DNA of 64,000 nt, taken from positions 1-64,000 of the forward strand of contig JANYJZ010000040.1 of NCBI GenBank assembly GCA_025358305.1, read 5' to 3'. The position numbers were made by a program, and so were the translations under genes. The notes under the pieces are model-generated. The model ran no database searches, was not told the DNA's origin, and saw nothing but the letters and a program-made list of their open reading frames with translations. Source of the stretch: Ignavibacteriota bacterium (lineage in GTDB: Bacteria; Bacteroidota; Ignavibacteria; UBA10030; SZUA-254). Of the stretch, positions 26,853 through 36,300 are shown piece by piece (the stretch's first letter is position 1; each line of letters begins with the position of its first letter).

Positions 26853-29800
26853 TTATTTAATGAGGATCATCTTCTTGATGGCGGTAAAGGTCGATGCGGC
26901 GGCACCCCCCTGTTCGTCCGGCAGGGCGTCGGCGGTCAGCCGGTAGAAGTAGACGCCGCTTGCCAGGCGTGACGCGTCAAAGGAGGCCTCCTGCGGGCCG
27001 TCATCCAAGATCTCGTGGTTCACGAGGGTCGCGACCTCCTGGCCGAGGATGTCGTACACCTTGAGTGTCACGGTGCTTGCGGCGCTCAGGGAAAATTCGA
27101 TCGTCGTCGTCGGGTTGAACGGGTTCGGATAGTTCTGCGCGAGGGAGAACTGGTCCGGCACCTCCTCCTCCCGAGCGAAGCCGCCCGGGATGATGGCCTC
27201 CGGCGGCACGTTCGTCGGCTGCAAGTACGCAACGTCGAAGAGCGGCCGGGTCCCCTTCACGCGCAGCGAGTCGGACCAGCTCACCGTATCCATATCGCCG
27301 CTGAACGACGCATTGAGCTTCATGATCGTCGAATCGAGCTTCATGTAAAGCGGCGTGTCGGAAACATGGAACGTCATGAGGGAGTCCGCCTTCTTCGCGA
27401 TGTCCCGAACGAGCATCGTAGAGTACGGATTGCCGCTCTCGACGAACCGCAGTTCGCCGAGCCCGGGAAGCGTGATGCCTTTCCTGCTGATGCCGATGTT
27501 GAACCGCAGCGTCATGAGGTCCGCGAAGAGACGGTTGTTGTGGATGCGCGGCGGGAGCTTGCGCTGTTCGCGGTTGAACGGCCGGCCGGATTCGAACGTC
27601 TCAAACCCGCGCGGGGTCCCCGAGTGGAGGACGGTCCTCCAAATGAGGGAGAAGAGCATGCTGCGGGAGCTTCTGAGGCGGACCCAGCCGTAGAACCGCG
27701 CCGAGTCCGTCCGCGGGACGCCGACGATGAGCCCCGCCGTGGAGCTGAATGCGCCGCGCCGGAACGCGTCTTCCCGGACGTTCGCGATGTTCGGCATGGG
27801 GAATTCCGGGTGCTGGAGGATCGGCTGGATCTTCATCAGGTACGGCGGGTGGCTGTAATTGCCGTACCAGAGCATGTCGATACGCTGCGGCGACGGCTTG
27901 ACGCTCCGGCCCTTCACCACGAACGAATCGCCCGGGGCGAGGAGGCCGTAGAAGGTCCACCGTTTGCGAGCGCCGATCGCGGCGAGATGGTCGGAGGAGA
28001 AGATGCTCAGAACCTCGCGCTGGAAGACGACGTTGACCTGCGTCGTCGGCGCCACATCGACGTTGTGGATGACGAATTCCCAGTAGTAGGTCACGGCCTT
28101 CTTCTTGATCGCCTTCGAGGTCGGGAGCTCGTCGTATGTGAACGTCCGGTACTGCGCTGCGTACGATCCCTGAAGCCGAAACGTCACGTTGATCGTGTGG
28201 CTCGACGTGATGTTCAAGAACGCGTACGTCGTCGCGCTGCCGGCATAGCTGCCGTCGACGACGATGCTGTCCACCTCGTAGTACTGGTCCGGCGTGAAAT
28301 TGAACGACTGGTTCTGGCCGTACACATAATGCAGAGTTCCCACGGGGGCGATGAGGCCGTGCGACCCCGCGCTCGCAATGATCGTGTAATCGTTCACGCT
28401 GAACCACGCGGAATCCGCAACCGGGCTGTTCATGGTGACCGAGGCCGGGTTGTTCGTGCCCGTATAGGCATCCGCTCCCGCGCCCACCCACCCGCCGAAG
28501 GTGTGTCCGGGCGTCGACGTCGCGGAGAGCTGGACGATGGTCCCGTGATTGTACCAACCGTCGCCGGAAGGCGGGTTGGCCGCCGCGGACCCGCCCGCGC
28601 CGGAGGCGAGGCTCAGCAGATGTTGTGTCGTGAACGTCGAGGTGAAGAGGGTATCCTGGACCGGGATGATGGAATGGGTGATCGTCCCGCCGTCGCTCCA
28701 GTTCGCCCACGCGTACCGCGTTCCCGGGGCGCCCGTCTGAGGCGTCGTGGTCGAGATCGAGTGCACCGAACTATGGTCCCAGATGAACGTCTGAGGCGCG
28801 GTGTACGGCACGCCGTCGATCGTCACGGAGAGCGCCGGAGGCGCCGTCTGGATCGTGACGGAGATCGGGACGCTCGTGAAGCTCGCCGTTTCCGTGACGG
28901 GGCCGTTCATCGTCACGCTCGAGGGGTTCAAGGGCCCGGTGTAAGCGCCCGCGCCGCTGCCGTTCCATCCGCTGAACGACTTGCCGATGCCGGCGGTGGC
29001 GGAGATGGGAACCAACTGCCCCGCGTTATACCAGCCGCTCAGGGGTGCGACGGTCCCGCCGCTCGAGGCGATCATCGTGAGGTAGTACTGCGTCGTAAAC
29101 GTCGCCGTGAATGTGGAATCGGAGACGGGAGAGACCGAATGCGTCATCAGGCCCGCGTCGCTCCAGTTCGCCCAGACGTACTGCGTACCGGGCGCGCCCG
29201 CCTGCGGACTCGATGTGCTGATCGTGTGCGGGGTGCCGTAGTTCCAGGTGAAGACCTGAGTCGTCGCGTACGGCGTGCCGTCGACGACGTACGACAGACC
29301 GCTTCCCGGGGCCGTCTGGACCGTGATCTGAAGCGCAATGAGCGCGAAGACGGCCGTTTCGGTGACGGGGCCGTTCATCGTCACGCTTGAGGCGTTCACA
29401 GGGCCGGTGTACGACCCGCTGCCGATGCCGGTCCATCCGGTGAACTGGTATCCCGCGGCGGCCGATGCGCTTATGCCGACGGCAGCGCCGCTGTTGAACC
29501 AGCCGCTCGGCGGGAGGACCGTGCCGCCGGTCCCCGCCGCCATCGTCAGGAAGTACTGCGTCCCGAACGCGGCGGTGAACGTGGAATCGACGAGCGAGCT
29601 GACGTTATGGGTCCTCGTCCCTCCGTCGCTCCAAGACTGCCAGAGGTAACGCGTTCCGGGCGTGCCCGCCTGGATGCTGTCGGTCGAGATCGCATGGACC
29701 TCAGCCGCGGTCCAGGAGAACGTGTGGGGAGACGCGTACGGCGTCCCGTCGACGATGATCGATCTGCCGGCGGGGTTCGTTTGGAGCGTCACCTGCACCG

Positions 29801-30563
29801 TGTTCGGCGCGAAGACGGCACGGATCGTGTGGTCGGCGGCGACGCCCGTAAAATTGTAGGTCGGCGCGACGGCCGTGAGTCCGCCGTCGATGAAGAGGCT
29901 GTCGAGGTGGTACCCGAGGTCGGCTGTCATCGTGAATCCCTTGGAACCGCCGCCGGCGACGACCGTCGCACCTGGCGACGAGATGAGGCCGTGGAGGCCC
30001 GCGCTCGCGCTGATGACGTAGCTGTTGAGATGGGAACCGCCCGTGCCGTCGGTGACGTCGCGGTAATTATTTGACGCGTCGATCTCACTGACGCCGGTCC
30101 GGATGATGTTCGGGAGGTTCACCCATGTGAGGCTGACGAGGGGGTCCGGGATGACAGCGCCCGTCATCTGGTACGTGGAGATCCTCGTGCCGTTCCCCGT
30201 CGTGCCGATGTCCGATGCGCCGGCGTAGGAGCCGTTGCCGCCGAGGGAGATCCGAAGTTCGTTGCCGACGATGACCTGATCGAAGAAGATCCCGGTGCCG
30301 ATTCCCTCCGACGCTGCCAGCCGGGAAGCCGAAGGCGCGGTGAACGCCCCGGCATTGAACGTCAGGATGTATTGGCTGTTGCCCAGCCGGAAGTTCGTCG
30401 CGCCGGTTCGTTTGATGAAGAGGTCGAACTGGTAGGTCGTCCCGACGAGGGTCCGGTTCTGTATCGAGAGCTCGTACTGCGGAATCGGCTGTGCGCCCGC
30501 CGTTACCGGAAGGAACAGGAGCAGCGTGAGGGCCAGGAGAAGTGTCGTTCCCAATGTTTTCAT
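26853..30563 (-). CDS. T9SS-sorted surface protein with InlB-like tandem repeats
   Basis: 1236 aa. A signal peptide (residues 1-24) is followed by a cohesin/BACON-like beta region (about 28-170). Residues about 185-255 hold a first 'GLHGLISSPGATVV' type unit. Three ~155-residue InlB-B-type repeats follow at 257-410, 411-566 and 567-722, each with 'VDGTPY', 'W..WSDGG' and 'VTMNGPVTET'. Residues about 725-1130 are beta-rich and unassigned. The last ~90 residues are the T9SS sorting domain: 'FSLAQNYPNPFNPTTTIEFS', 'VYDILGQEVATLV' and 'SGVYFYRL'. It is exported and placed on the surface or released; no enzyme motif is seen. Last gene of the four-gene run. Confidence 0.88.
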   Translation of the reverse strand: MKTLGTTLLLALTLLLFLPVTAGAQPIPQYELSIQNRTLVGTTYQFDLFIKRTGATNFRLGNSQYILTFNAGAFTAPSASRLAASEGIGTGIFFDQVIVGNELRISLGGNGSYAGASDIGTTGNGTRISTYQMTGAVIPDPLVSLTWVNLPNIIRTGVSEIDASNNYRDVTDGTGGSHLNSYVISASAGLHGLISSPGATVVAGGGSKGFTMTADLGYHLDSLFIDGGLTAVAPTYNFTGVAADHTIRAVFAPNTVQVTLQTNPAGRSIIVDGTPYASPHTFSWTAAEVHAISTDSIQAGTPGTRYLWQSWSDGGTRTHNVSSLVDSTFTAAFGTQYFLTMAAGTGGTVLPPSGWFNSGAAVGISASAAAGYQFTGWTGIGSGSYTGPVNASSVTMNGPVTETAVFALIALQITVQTAPGSGLSYVVDGTPYATTQVFTWNYGTPHTISTSSPQAGAPGTQYVWANWSDAGLMTHSVSPVSDSTFTATFTTQYYLTMIASSGGTVAPLSGWYNAGQLVPISATAGIGKSFSGWNGSGAGAYTGPLNPSSVTMNGPVTETASFTSVPISVTIQTAPPALSVTIDGVPYTAPQTFIWDHSSVHSISTTTPQTGAPGTRYAWANWSDGGTITHSIIPVQDTLFTSTFTTQHLLSLASGAGGSAAANPPSGDGWYNHGTIVQLSATSTPGHTFGGWVGAGADAYTGTNNPASVTMNSPVADSAWFSVNDYTIIASAGSHGLIAPVGTLHYVYGQNQSFNFTPDQYYEVDSIVVDGSYAGSATTYAFLNITSSHTINVTFRLQGSYAAQYRTFTYDELPTSKAIKKKAVTYYWEFVIHNVDVAPTTQVNVVFQREVLSIFSSDHLAAIGARKRWTFYGLLAPGDSFVVKGRSVKPSPQRIDMLWYGNYSHPPYLMKIQPILQHPEFPMPNIANVREDAFRRGAFSSTAGLIVGVPRTDSARFYGWVRLRSSRSMLFSLIWRTVLHSGTPRGFETFESGRPFNREQRKLPPRIHNNRLFADLMTLRFNIGISRKGITLPGLGELRFVESGNPYSTMLVRDIAKKADSLMTFHVSDTPLYMKLDSTIMKLNASFSGDMDTVSWSDSLRVKGTRPLFDVAYLQPTNVPPEAIIPGGFAREEEVPDQFSLAQNYPNPFNPTTTIEFSLSAASTVTLKVYDILGQEVATLVNHEILDDGPQEASFDASRLASGVYFYRLTADALPDEQGGAAASTFTAIKKMILIK
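28398..29795 (-). repeat. Three tandem InlB-type repeat units inside the 1236-aa surface protein
   Basis: In translation the units are 29795-29334, 29333-28866 and 28865-28398, each about 155 codons. Shared landmarks are 'DGTPY'/'DGVPY', 'GAPGTRY', 'WSDGG', 'SGWYN' and 'SSVTMNGPVTETA'. The nucleotide copies have diverged, so this is not a recent duplication. Confidence 0.8.
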
Positions 30564-30603
30564 AGGTCGTTTTTCGGTTGTCAGAATTTCATTCGAGGGA
30601 TCG

Positions 30604-31641
30604 TCACGGACGCTGACGAACGATTAGTCTGTTGTTGAGGACGATCGCGTCGTCCGACGTGTCGGTGACGTTATCACCCGTGCAGTCGGTGGCGAGGTAG
30701 CCGCTCATAGTCCTGTTGTTCCACGTGAGGTTCCGGTCGAGGAAGTCGACGACGCCGTCTTGGTTGACGTCCCCGCCCCAGGCGACATACACGCTTCCGA
30801 CGAGTTTCAACGCGTTCGTGCCGTAGGCCTGCGCCGCGCCGGTGCTGAAATCATACGCCGAGAAGGACGTTGTCGTGCGCGTCAGGGCGACGGGCGCCCC
30901 GCTCCAGATCTCCACGTGGTTGCGGTGGCGGACCGCGACGTAGTAGCTTCCCGCCTCCCCATTGGGGAAGGCCAGAAGCCCCGTCCCCGCGGACGAGAGG
31001 AACGTCTTCGCGGAATCGACGAGAGCGAACGGCGTCGTGCTCGCCGCGAGGTAGGCCGTGACGGTGTCCGGGACCTGGCTCGCGCCGTTCCAGAATCCTT
31101 CCAAGAGGCAGGTGAGGTTGATCTTCACGGAACCGACGATCTGGAAGTCGCGCTTCACGCTGTAGCTGAACGAGTACGTCCCGTGCTGCCGCATGTTCGT
31201 GTGCGTGCCGGCGGTGATGTCGTAGAGGAAGAGCTGGAGGCGCTGTTCGACCGCGTTCACGGCGGACGAGTCCCACGTCAGCGTCACCGTCCCAGCCGAC
31301 GATGCTTCGACGCTCATGTTCCACGTCGGATCGGCGGGGTCCTTGTAGTCGGTCGCGTACCGCGTTCCGAGGATCGCGGGATACGCTCCGCCGGAATGCG
31401 GAAAATAGACCTCGAGGTAGGAGCCTGAGGGCGAGCGCGGGGGCCGGGGAACATCGTACTGGTTGTCGTAGTCGGCGGTCGCGTCGGTGCGGACGCCCAA
31501 GTGCGCGAGAGAATCCGTGAACAGGCCGTTCCGCGCCTTCACGATGAAGTCCCAGCTGGTGTACGGCGTCTGGCCGAACAACGGGAGCGAAGCGAAAATG
31601 AGCGGCAGGAGAAGCCGTCGGATTGAAGTGTACATGTTCAT
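30604..31641 (-). CDS. Secreted protein with shared FCB module and dockerin-like tail
   Basis: 345 aa with a signal peptide (residues 1-23, 'SLPLFGQ'). Residues about 28-165 are the module shared with the 551-aa and 2230-aa neighbours: 'GVRTDATADYDNQYDVPRPP', 'YFPHSGG', 'LYDITAGTHTNMRQHGTYSF'. Residues about 165-280 are beta-rich. The last ~58 residues carry two calcium-loop-like segments, 'GDVNQDGVVDFLDR' and 'DCTGDNVTDTSDD', as in type I dockerin. There is no T9SS sorting tail, so anchoring through the dockerin-like tail or simple secretion is possible. GGGAG precedes the ATG. It lies 40 nt upstream of the 1236-aa gene and 25 nt after the 551-aa gene. Confidence 0.75.
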   Translation of the reverse strand: MNMYTSIRRLLLPLIFASLPLFGQTPYTSWDFIVKARNGLFTDSLAHLGVRTDATADYDNQYDVPRPPRSPSGSYLEVYFPHSGGAYPAILGTRYATDYKDPADPTWNMSVEASSAGTVTLTWDSSAVNAVEQRLQLFLYDITAGTHTNMRQHGTYSFSYSVKRDFQIVGSVKINLTCLLEGFWNGASQVPDTVTAYLAASTTPFALVDSAKTFLSSAGTGLLAFPNGEAGSYYVAVRHRNHVEIWSGAPVALTRTTTSFSAYDFSTGAAQAYGTNALKLVGSVYVAWGGDVNQDGVVDFLDRNLTWNNRTMSGYLATDCTGDNVTDTSDDAIVLNNRLIVRQRP

Positions 31642-31666
31642 GGCGTAGCTCCCAGAGTTGGCATTA

Positions 31667-33322
31667 TTATTTCATGAGAATTAATTTCTTCGCATCGCTG
31701 AACGTCCGGCCGGTCTCGAGCCCCGTGCCGGTGAGACGGTACCAATAGCTGCCGCTCGGAAGGTCGAGCTGCCGCGTGTCGAGGACGATCTCCCGGGCGC
31801 CGGCCTCCTGCGGCCCGTCGGCGAGTACGGAAACCGTCTGGCCGAGCAGGGTGACGATCGTGAGCCGTATGGCCGACCGTTCCGGGAGGGTGTACCGGAT
31901 CACCGTCGACGGGTTGAACGGGTTCGGATAGTTCTGTTCGAGCCGGAATGCCGACGGCTGCGCCGCCGCCGCAAATCGTAACCGCACCTGCCCGTTGTGT
32001 CGGAGGGTCACCGGGAGCGCCTTCCACGATATCCCGTCCACCGAGGCCTCGAGCTGCGGCGTCGTTCTTCCAGTCGTCAGGAGGATCGGCGTCTGCGCCG
32101 CTTGGATGAGAAGGACGCGAGGCCGTCCTTCCGGAGCGGCCGGGTCGTACTCCTCGGCGTAGCGCTGCGAGCTGAACCGCACGTCGAACGCTTCCGACGG
32201 GGGTACGGGAGGCAGCTCGTAGGACGCAGCGCCGAAACTCCCGGACGGAACGAGGTAGACCGTCTGCGCCGAGCCATCGGCGCCGGTCACCGTGACCGGG
32301 ATCGCCGTGCCGGAGACGCCGGAGGCGGTGCGCGGCGCCGCTCCGGGCCCACCGAGCGGTATCGTCCCGGATCCGGTCGCCTTCACCCAATATCCCATCG
32401 CCGGGTAGAGCGTGTCCGCCGTGACGTAGTGCCCTGCGTAACCGAAGAACTGCGAGCCGATGACGCCCCCGGCTGGGGCCGGGACGGGATGATCGAGCGC
32501 GCCGATAAGGTTCCAGCCCTGCTGGACCGGGATGGCGAGCGCGGGAAGAGAAGCGCCGCTGATCTCGATATCTCCGGCCGCGTCGAACTTGAGCCAGTAC
32601 CCGGCGCCGTTCTGCAGGAGCGCCTTCGGAAGGTAGGCGCCGTCAAATGCGAACGCGAGAGATACCGCGCCCGGGAAGAGTGCCAGTGCCGACGAGTCCG
32701 CCGGGATGCGCGGAACGGATACGATGTTCCACTTCGCCCCGACGGTGAAGCTCGTGACGTCCGCCGCCGTCCGCACGGCGATGGAGAACGCCCGCACGCC
32801 GCTGTAGAAAAATGTATACGATCTCCGGAGCCGCATGTTGAGTGTGACATGCGCGGCGGAGTCGCGCATGAGAATGGCATAGGTCGCCGGGAGCGCGCTC
32901 ATCCCGGTGGTGTCCCAGGAAAGGGCGACCGATCCGGTGTCGAAGGAGGATTCCACGTCCATGTTCCAGGCCGCGCTGTCGGGCTGCATAACATCGACGG
33001 CGAACCGGTTCCCCAGAAGCGTCGGCCAGTTTCCTCCCGTGTGCGGAAAGTACGCCTGGACCCAGTTCCCCGGCGGGTGAGGCGGCGAGGGCTGGTCGTA
33101 GGCCGGGTCGAAGTCGGATGTCGCGTCCGGCCGCACGCCGAACGTCGCCGACGAATCGAACACGCCCCCGACGGACGCCTCCACCAGGAGGGTCCACGAG
33201 TTCGCGCTCACGCTGTCGGCGTTTTCAGCGGGAGTGGAATACGCAACATGTGCGGACCCCACTATCATGAGGCCCGCACAAAGGAAAAACGCATATTTCG
33301 TTGGTTCAGACACTGCTCTCAC
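31667..33322 (-). CDS. T9SS-sorted secreted protein with shared FCB module
   Basis: 551 aa. The N-terminus ('YAFFLCAGLMIVGSAHVAYS', about residues 10-29) is a signal peptide. Residues about 42-185 repeat the module of the neighbours ('GVRPDATSDFDPAYDQPSPP', 'YFPHTGGNWPTLLGNRF', 'LNMRLRRSYTFFY'). A 'GWNLIGALDHPVP...GYWVKATGSG' repeat (about 265-340) resembles two copies in the 2230-aa protein. The C-terminal ~85 residues are a T9SS sorting domain ('FRLEQNYPNPFNPSTVIRY', 'SGSYWYRLTGTG'). The start is uncertain: GTG at 33322 is used, GTG at 33313 is equally possible. Function unknown. Confidence 0.8.
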   Translation of the reverse strand: MRAVSEPTKYAFFLCAGLMIVGSAHVAYSTPAENADSVSANSWTLLVEASVGGVFDSSATFGVRPDATSDFDPAYDQPSPPHPPGNWVQAYFPHTGGNWPTLLGNRFAVDVMQPDSAAWNMDVESSFDTGSVALSWDTTGMSALPATYAILMRDSAAHVTLNMRLRRSYTFFYSGVRAFSIAVRTAADVTSFTVGAKWNIVSVPRIPADSSALALFPGAVSLAFAFDGAYLPKALLQNGAGYWLKFDAAGDIEISGASLPALAIPVQQGWNLIGALDHPVPAPAGGVIGSQFFGYAGHYVTADTLYPAMGYWVKATGSGTIPLGGPGAAPRTASGVSGTAIPVTVTGADGSAQTVYLVPSGSFGAASYELPPVPPSEAFDVRFSSQRYAEEYDPAAPEGRPRVLLIQAAQTPILLTTGRTTPQLEASVDGISWKALPVTLRHNGQVRLRFAAAAQPSAFRLEQNYPNPFNPSTVIRYTLPERSAIRLTIVTLLGQTVSVLADGPQEAGAREIVLDTRQLDLPSGSYWYRLTGTGLETGRTFSDAKKLILMK

Positions 33323-33350
33323 TCGGTCTCGCTCGTCATGTGATACCCAT

Positions 33351-33384
33351 CCGGAGCCCGGCGTACGGTGACGCCGGGCTCCGG
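33351..33384. terminator. Long perfect hairpin after the 2230-aa gene
   Basis: A 14-bp perfect stem (CCGGAGCCCGGCGT and its complement) with a 6-nt loop between the stop of the giant gene and the 551-aa gene. No T-run follows on either strand, so it may be a processing or mRNA-stability element rather than a full terminator. Confidence 0.5.
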
Positions 33385-33398
33385 AACGTTCTCTGCGA

Positions 33399-36300
33399 TT
33401 ATTTCGTCAAGAGCATCTTATGTGATTGCGCGAACTGTGTCCCGTCGGTTCCAGCGGCGCGCAGGCGGTAGATATAGATGCCGCTCGAGAGTTGGGCGGC
33501 GTTGAAGGTCGCCTGGTGGTATCCCGCCGATTCACTCTGCCCGTCAAGGAGCGTCGCGACCTTCTGTCCAAGGGAATTATACACCTCCAGGAAGACGACC
33601 GCATCCGCCGGCAGTCCGAATTGGATCACCGACGTCGGGTTGAACGGATTGGGGTAGTTCTGCGCGAGCGAGAAGACGCTCGGGACCGCCGGGAGGTCCG
33701 TGGCGGCGGACTTGTTGATCACAAATCCGTGGCTCGTGCCGTCCTGCGCGTAGCTGTACGTTCCCGTACGCTTCATGTCGATGACGGTGTGGTTCGCCTT
33801 GTCGATGAGGTTGACGGCCACGTCCGCCGGCAGCGCGCTGATGGCGCTGTTGTCCCATGCGAGCGTGACGACGCCCTCCTTCGACGTGTTCACCGTGAAC
33901 TCCCATGCCGCGTTCGCAGCGGTCTTGAACGACCGCGCGAACGACGAACCGAACATCTTCGCCGACGGCTCATCCTTTGCGGGGAAGCTCACTTCGATGT
34001 ACCCTTGCGCCGGGCTCCGCGGAGGTCGCGGCGCGTCGTAGACCGGGCTGAAGCCCGCTGAGGCGTCCTCCCGCACGCCGAACGACGCGATGCGGTCGCT
34101 GAACGATTCACCGTCCGCCGTCAGTGTCGCTTCCAGGTTCACTTCCCAGTGCGCGGCGTTCGCGATGACCGGCTCCTTCGGGGTCGGTACCGCGACCGAC
34201 GGGCTGTACTGAACGGTGATGCCGCCCAGCAGCATGGGGATCCAGTATCCCTGCCAGACGCCGAGGGTCGTTGATTCGACGAAATAGCTCCCGCCGCTGT
34301 ATCCGTAGAGGACGTTCGAGAGCCACCCTGCCGACGCCGCCTGGGTCATGTCCTTCGTGAGGACGCCGTTGTAGAACCGGAGGTCGGCCTTCAGGGGCCC
34401 CGCGGGGAACGGATCGCCGATGAGGTTGAATCCGTTGCCGAGCGCGAGCGACGCGCTCGTCTGCGCCGTGCCGACCGCGTCGACCACCTGCGCGCTGTTC
34501 GATCCGAGCCAGTATCCCTGACCCATGTTGAGGGTTGACGGCACCGAATATCCGCTCGTCGTGCTGAACTGGAACGTATAGTACGGCGTCGCGCCGTAGT
34601 CGTCGCCGAACACGGCCGCCGGGGTCATCGTGCCCTGGAGCATCGGCGGGCTGACGAGGTTCCACCCCGACGCCGCGTTGAAGCTCACGGAGCCCGATGC
34701 GAGGATCGTGAACGTATGGTTGCTGACGTCGAAATCTTCGTTCATCACGGAGTCGCGCGCAACGACCTTCACGCTCGCGTTCAGTGACGCCAAGGCGGGC
34801 GTCCATGGGTACGAGTGGATGCTGCCGTTGACGGTCGCCAGGAGCGTGTACGGAGCGGCTCCCGTCAGCGAGTAGTACACTTCGTGTTCGAGGACGCCGG
34901 TCCCGTCGGACGATGTCCACGTGATGTTGTAGGGGGTGCCGACAACGAGGAACTCACCGCCGTTGGGGGCCGTCACGGCCACCGCGGGCTTCGTGCTGTC
35001 GCCCATGAGGAGCCGGAAGCTGTAGACCGACTCGGTCGGGGGCGAGGTGTAGGTGAGCGTCGAGTTGTCACGGAGGTTCTGATGCGTGCCCGCCGCGAGA
35101 TCGTAGATCGTCGGCTTGAAGCCGGTCGGGAGACCCGCATCGGGAAACTCGATCGTCACGAGCGAACTCGTGTGGTCGGTGATCGCCTTGAGGGCCCAGG
35201 CCTTCGCCACCGTCGCGACGCTCGCTTGATCCTTCTTGATGTCGATCGAATAGTTCTCGATCGGCTGTCCCGGATCCGTCCGGAAGTAGAGGTACAGGTA
35301 ATCCGACGGCGGAGGCGGAGGCGCCACGACATCGAGCGGGTCGACGCCGTCAAGCGCCGCGGGGTCGAGTCCTGCGAAGATGACGTTGGAGTTCGGATTG
35401 ACGTAGCCGCCGGCCCAGATGCCGCCGCTCAGCGCGCCGGCGCTGCCCGGACCATTCCACGGGAAGTAATCGACGTTATTGTCCGTCACCTTGACGCCGA
35501 GGCCCGTCGCGGGGACGGCGTTCTTCGTCGCGGTGACCGACGGCGCCGGAACGTGCGGGACCTCGATCGTGCCGCCGAGGTCTGACGGTCCGTGGATCGA
35601 ACCCCAGTAGTTGTGGCGCGCGTCGACGTACGGGTTGGTGCTGTTGATCCCGTATCCGGAGTTGTTGCCGAACGTATTGTTGGTCGCGACGACGACGCTC
35701 GCGTCCGCGCCGTCGTACCCGACGGCGACGCCGTCGGTATTATCGGTGAGCGTGCACCCGGTGATGGTCGCCTGAGTGCCCGGGCCGAAGTACGTCGTGA
35801 CAAGGATGCCGGCCGACGTGCTGCCGTCGGTCGCCACGCCCTGGCAGTTCGAGACCGTATTGTTGGTGATCGTGAGGTGTGCTCCGCCTTCCGGCAGCGG
35901 CGCTCCGCCGGCCTCGATGCCGTAGTCGAGCCAGTTCCCGGGACCCTTCCCGGTGAACGTATTGCCGCTCACGGTGCCCGTCGTGCCGGGTCCGCGGTAA
36001 TGCAGGCCGATCCGGCCCATGCCGGAGAAGGACGAGTTCGTGACGTTGACGTTCATGTGGGCGGTCTCCCGCACCGACATGCCGATGCCGGCGTATTCCG
36101 TGCTCTCGTTGTACTTCATGTTCATGAACGTGCAGCTGTCGATGGTCCCGTTGCCCTTGTTGAGGATGCCCATGTACACCAGGCGTCCCGTGCCGTCGAG
36201 CGTTACTCTGCTCAGGTTGAACGTGACGCCGGCGTTGACGAGGAACCATCCTCTCGCGTCACCGCTGTTGCTCGTGTTGCCGGACGGCTTGATGATCGTC

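Noticed and set aside
28398-29795. CRISPR or DNA satellite reading of the tandem repeats
   Set aside because: Units are about 465 bp, in frame and diverged at DNA level; they encode InlB-like protein repeats.
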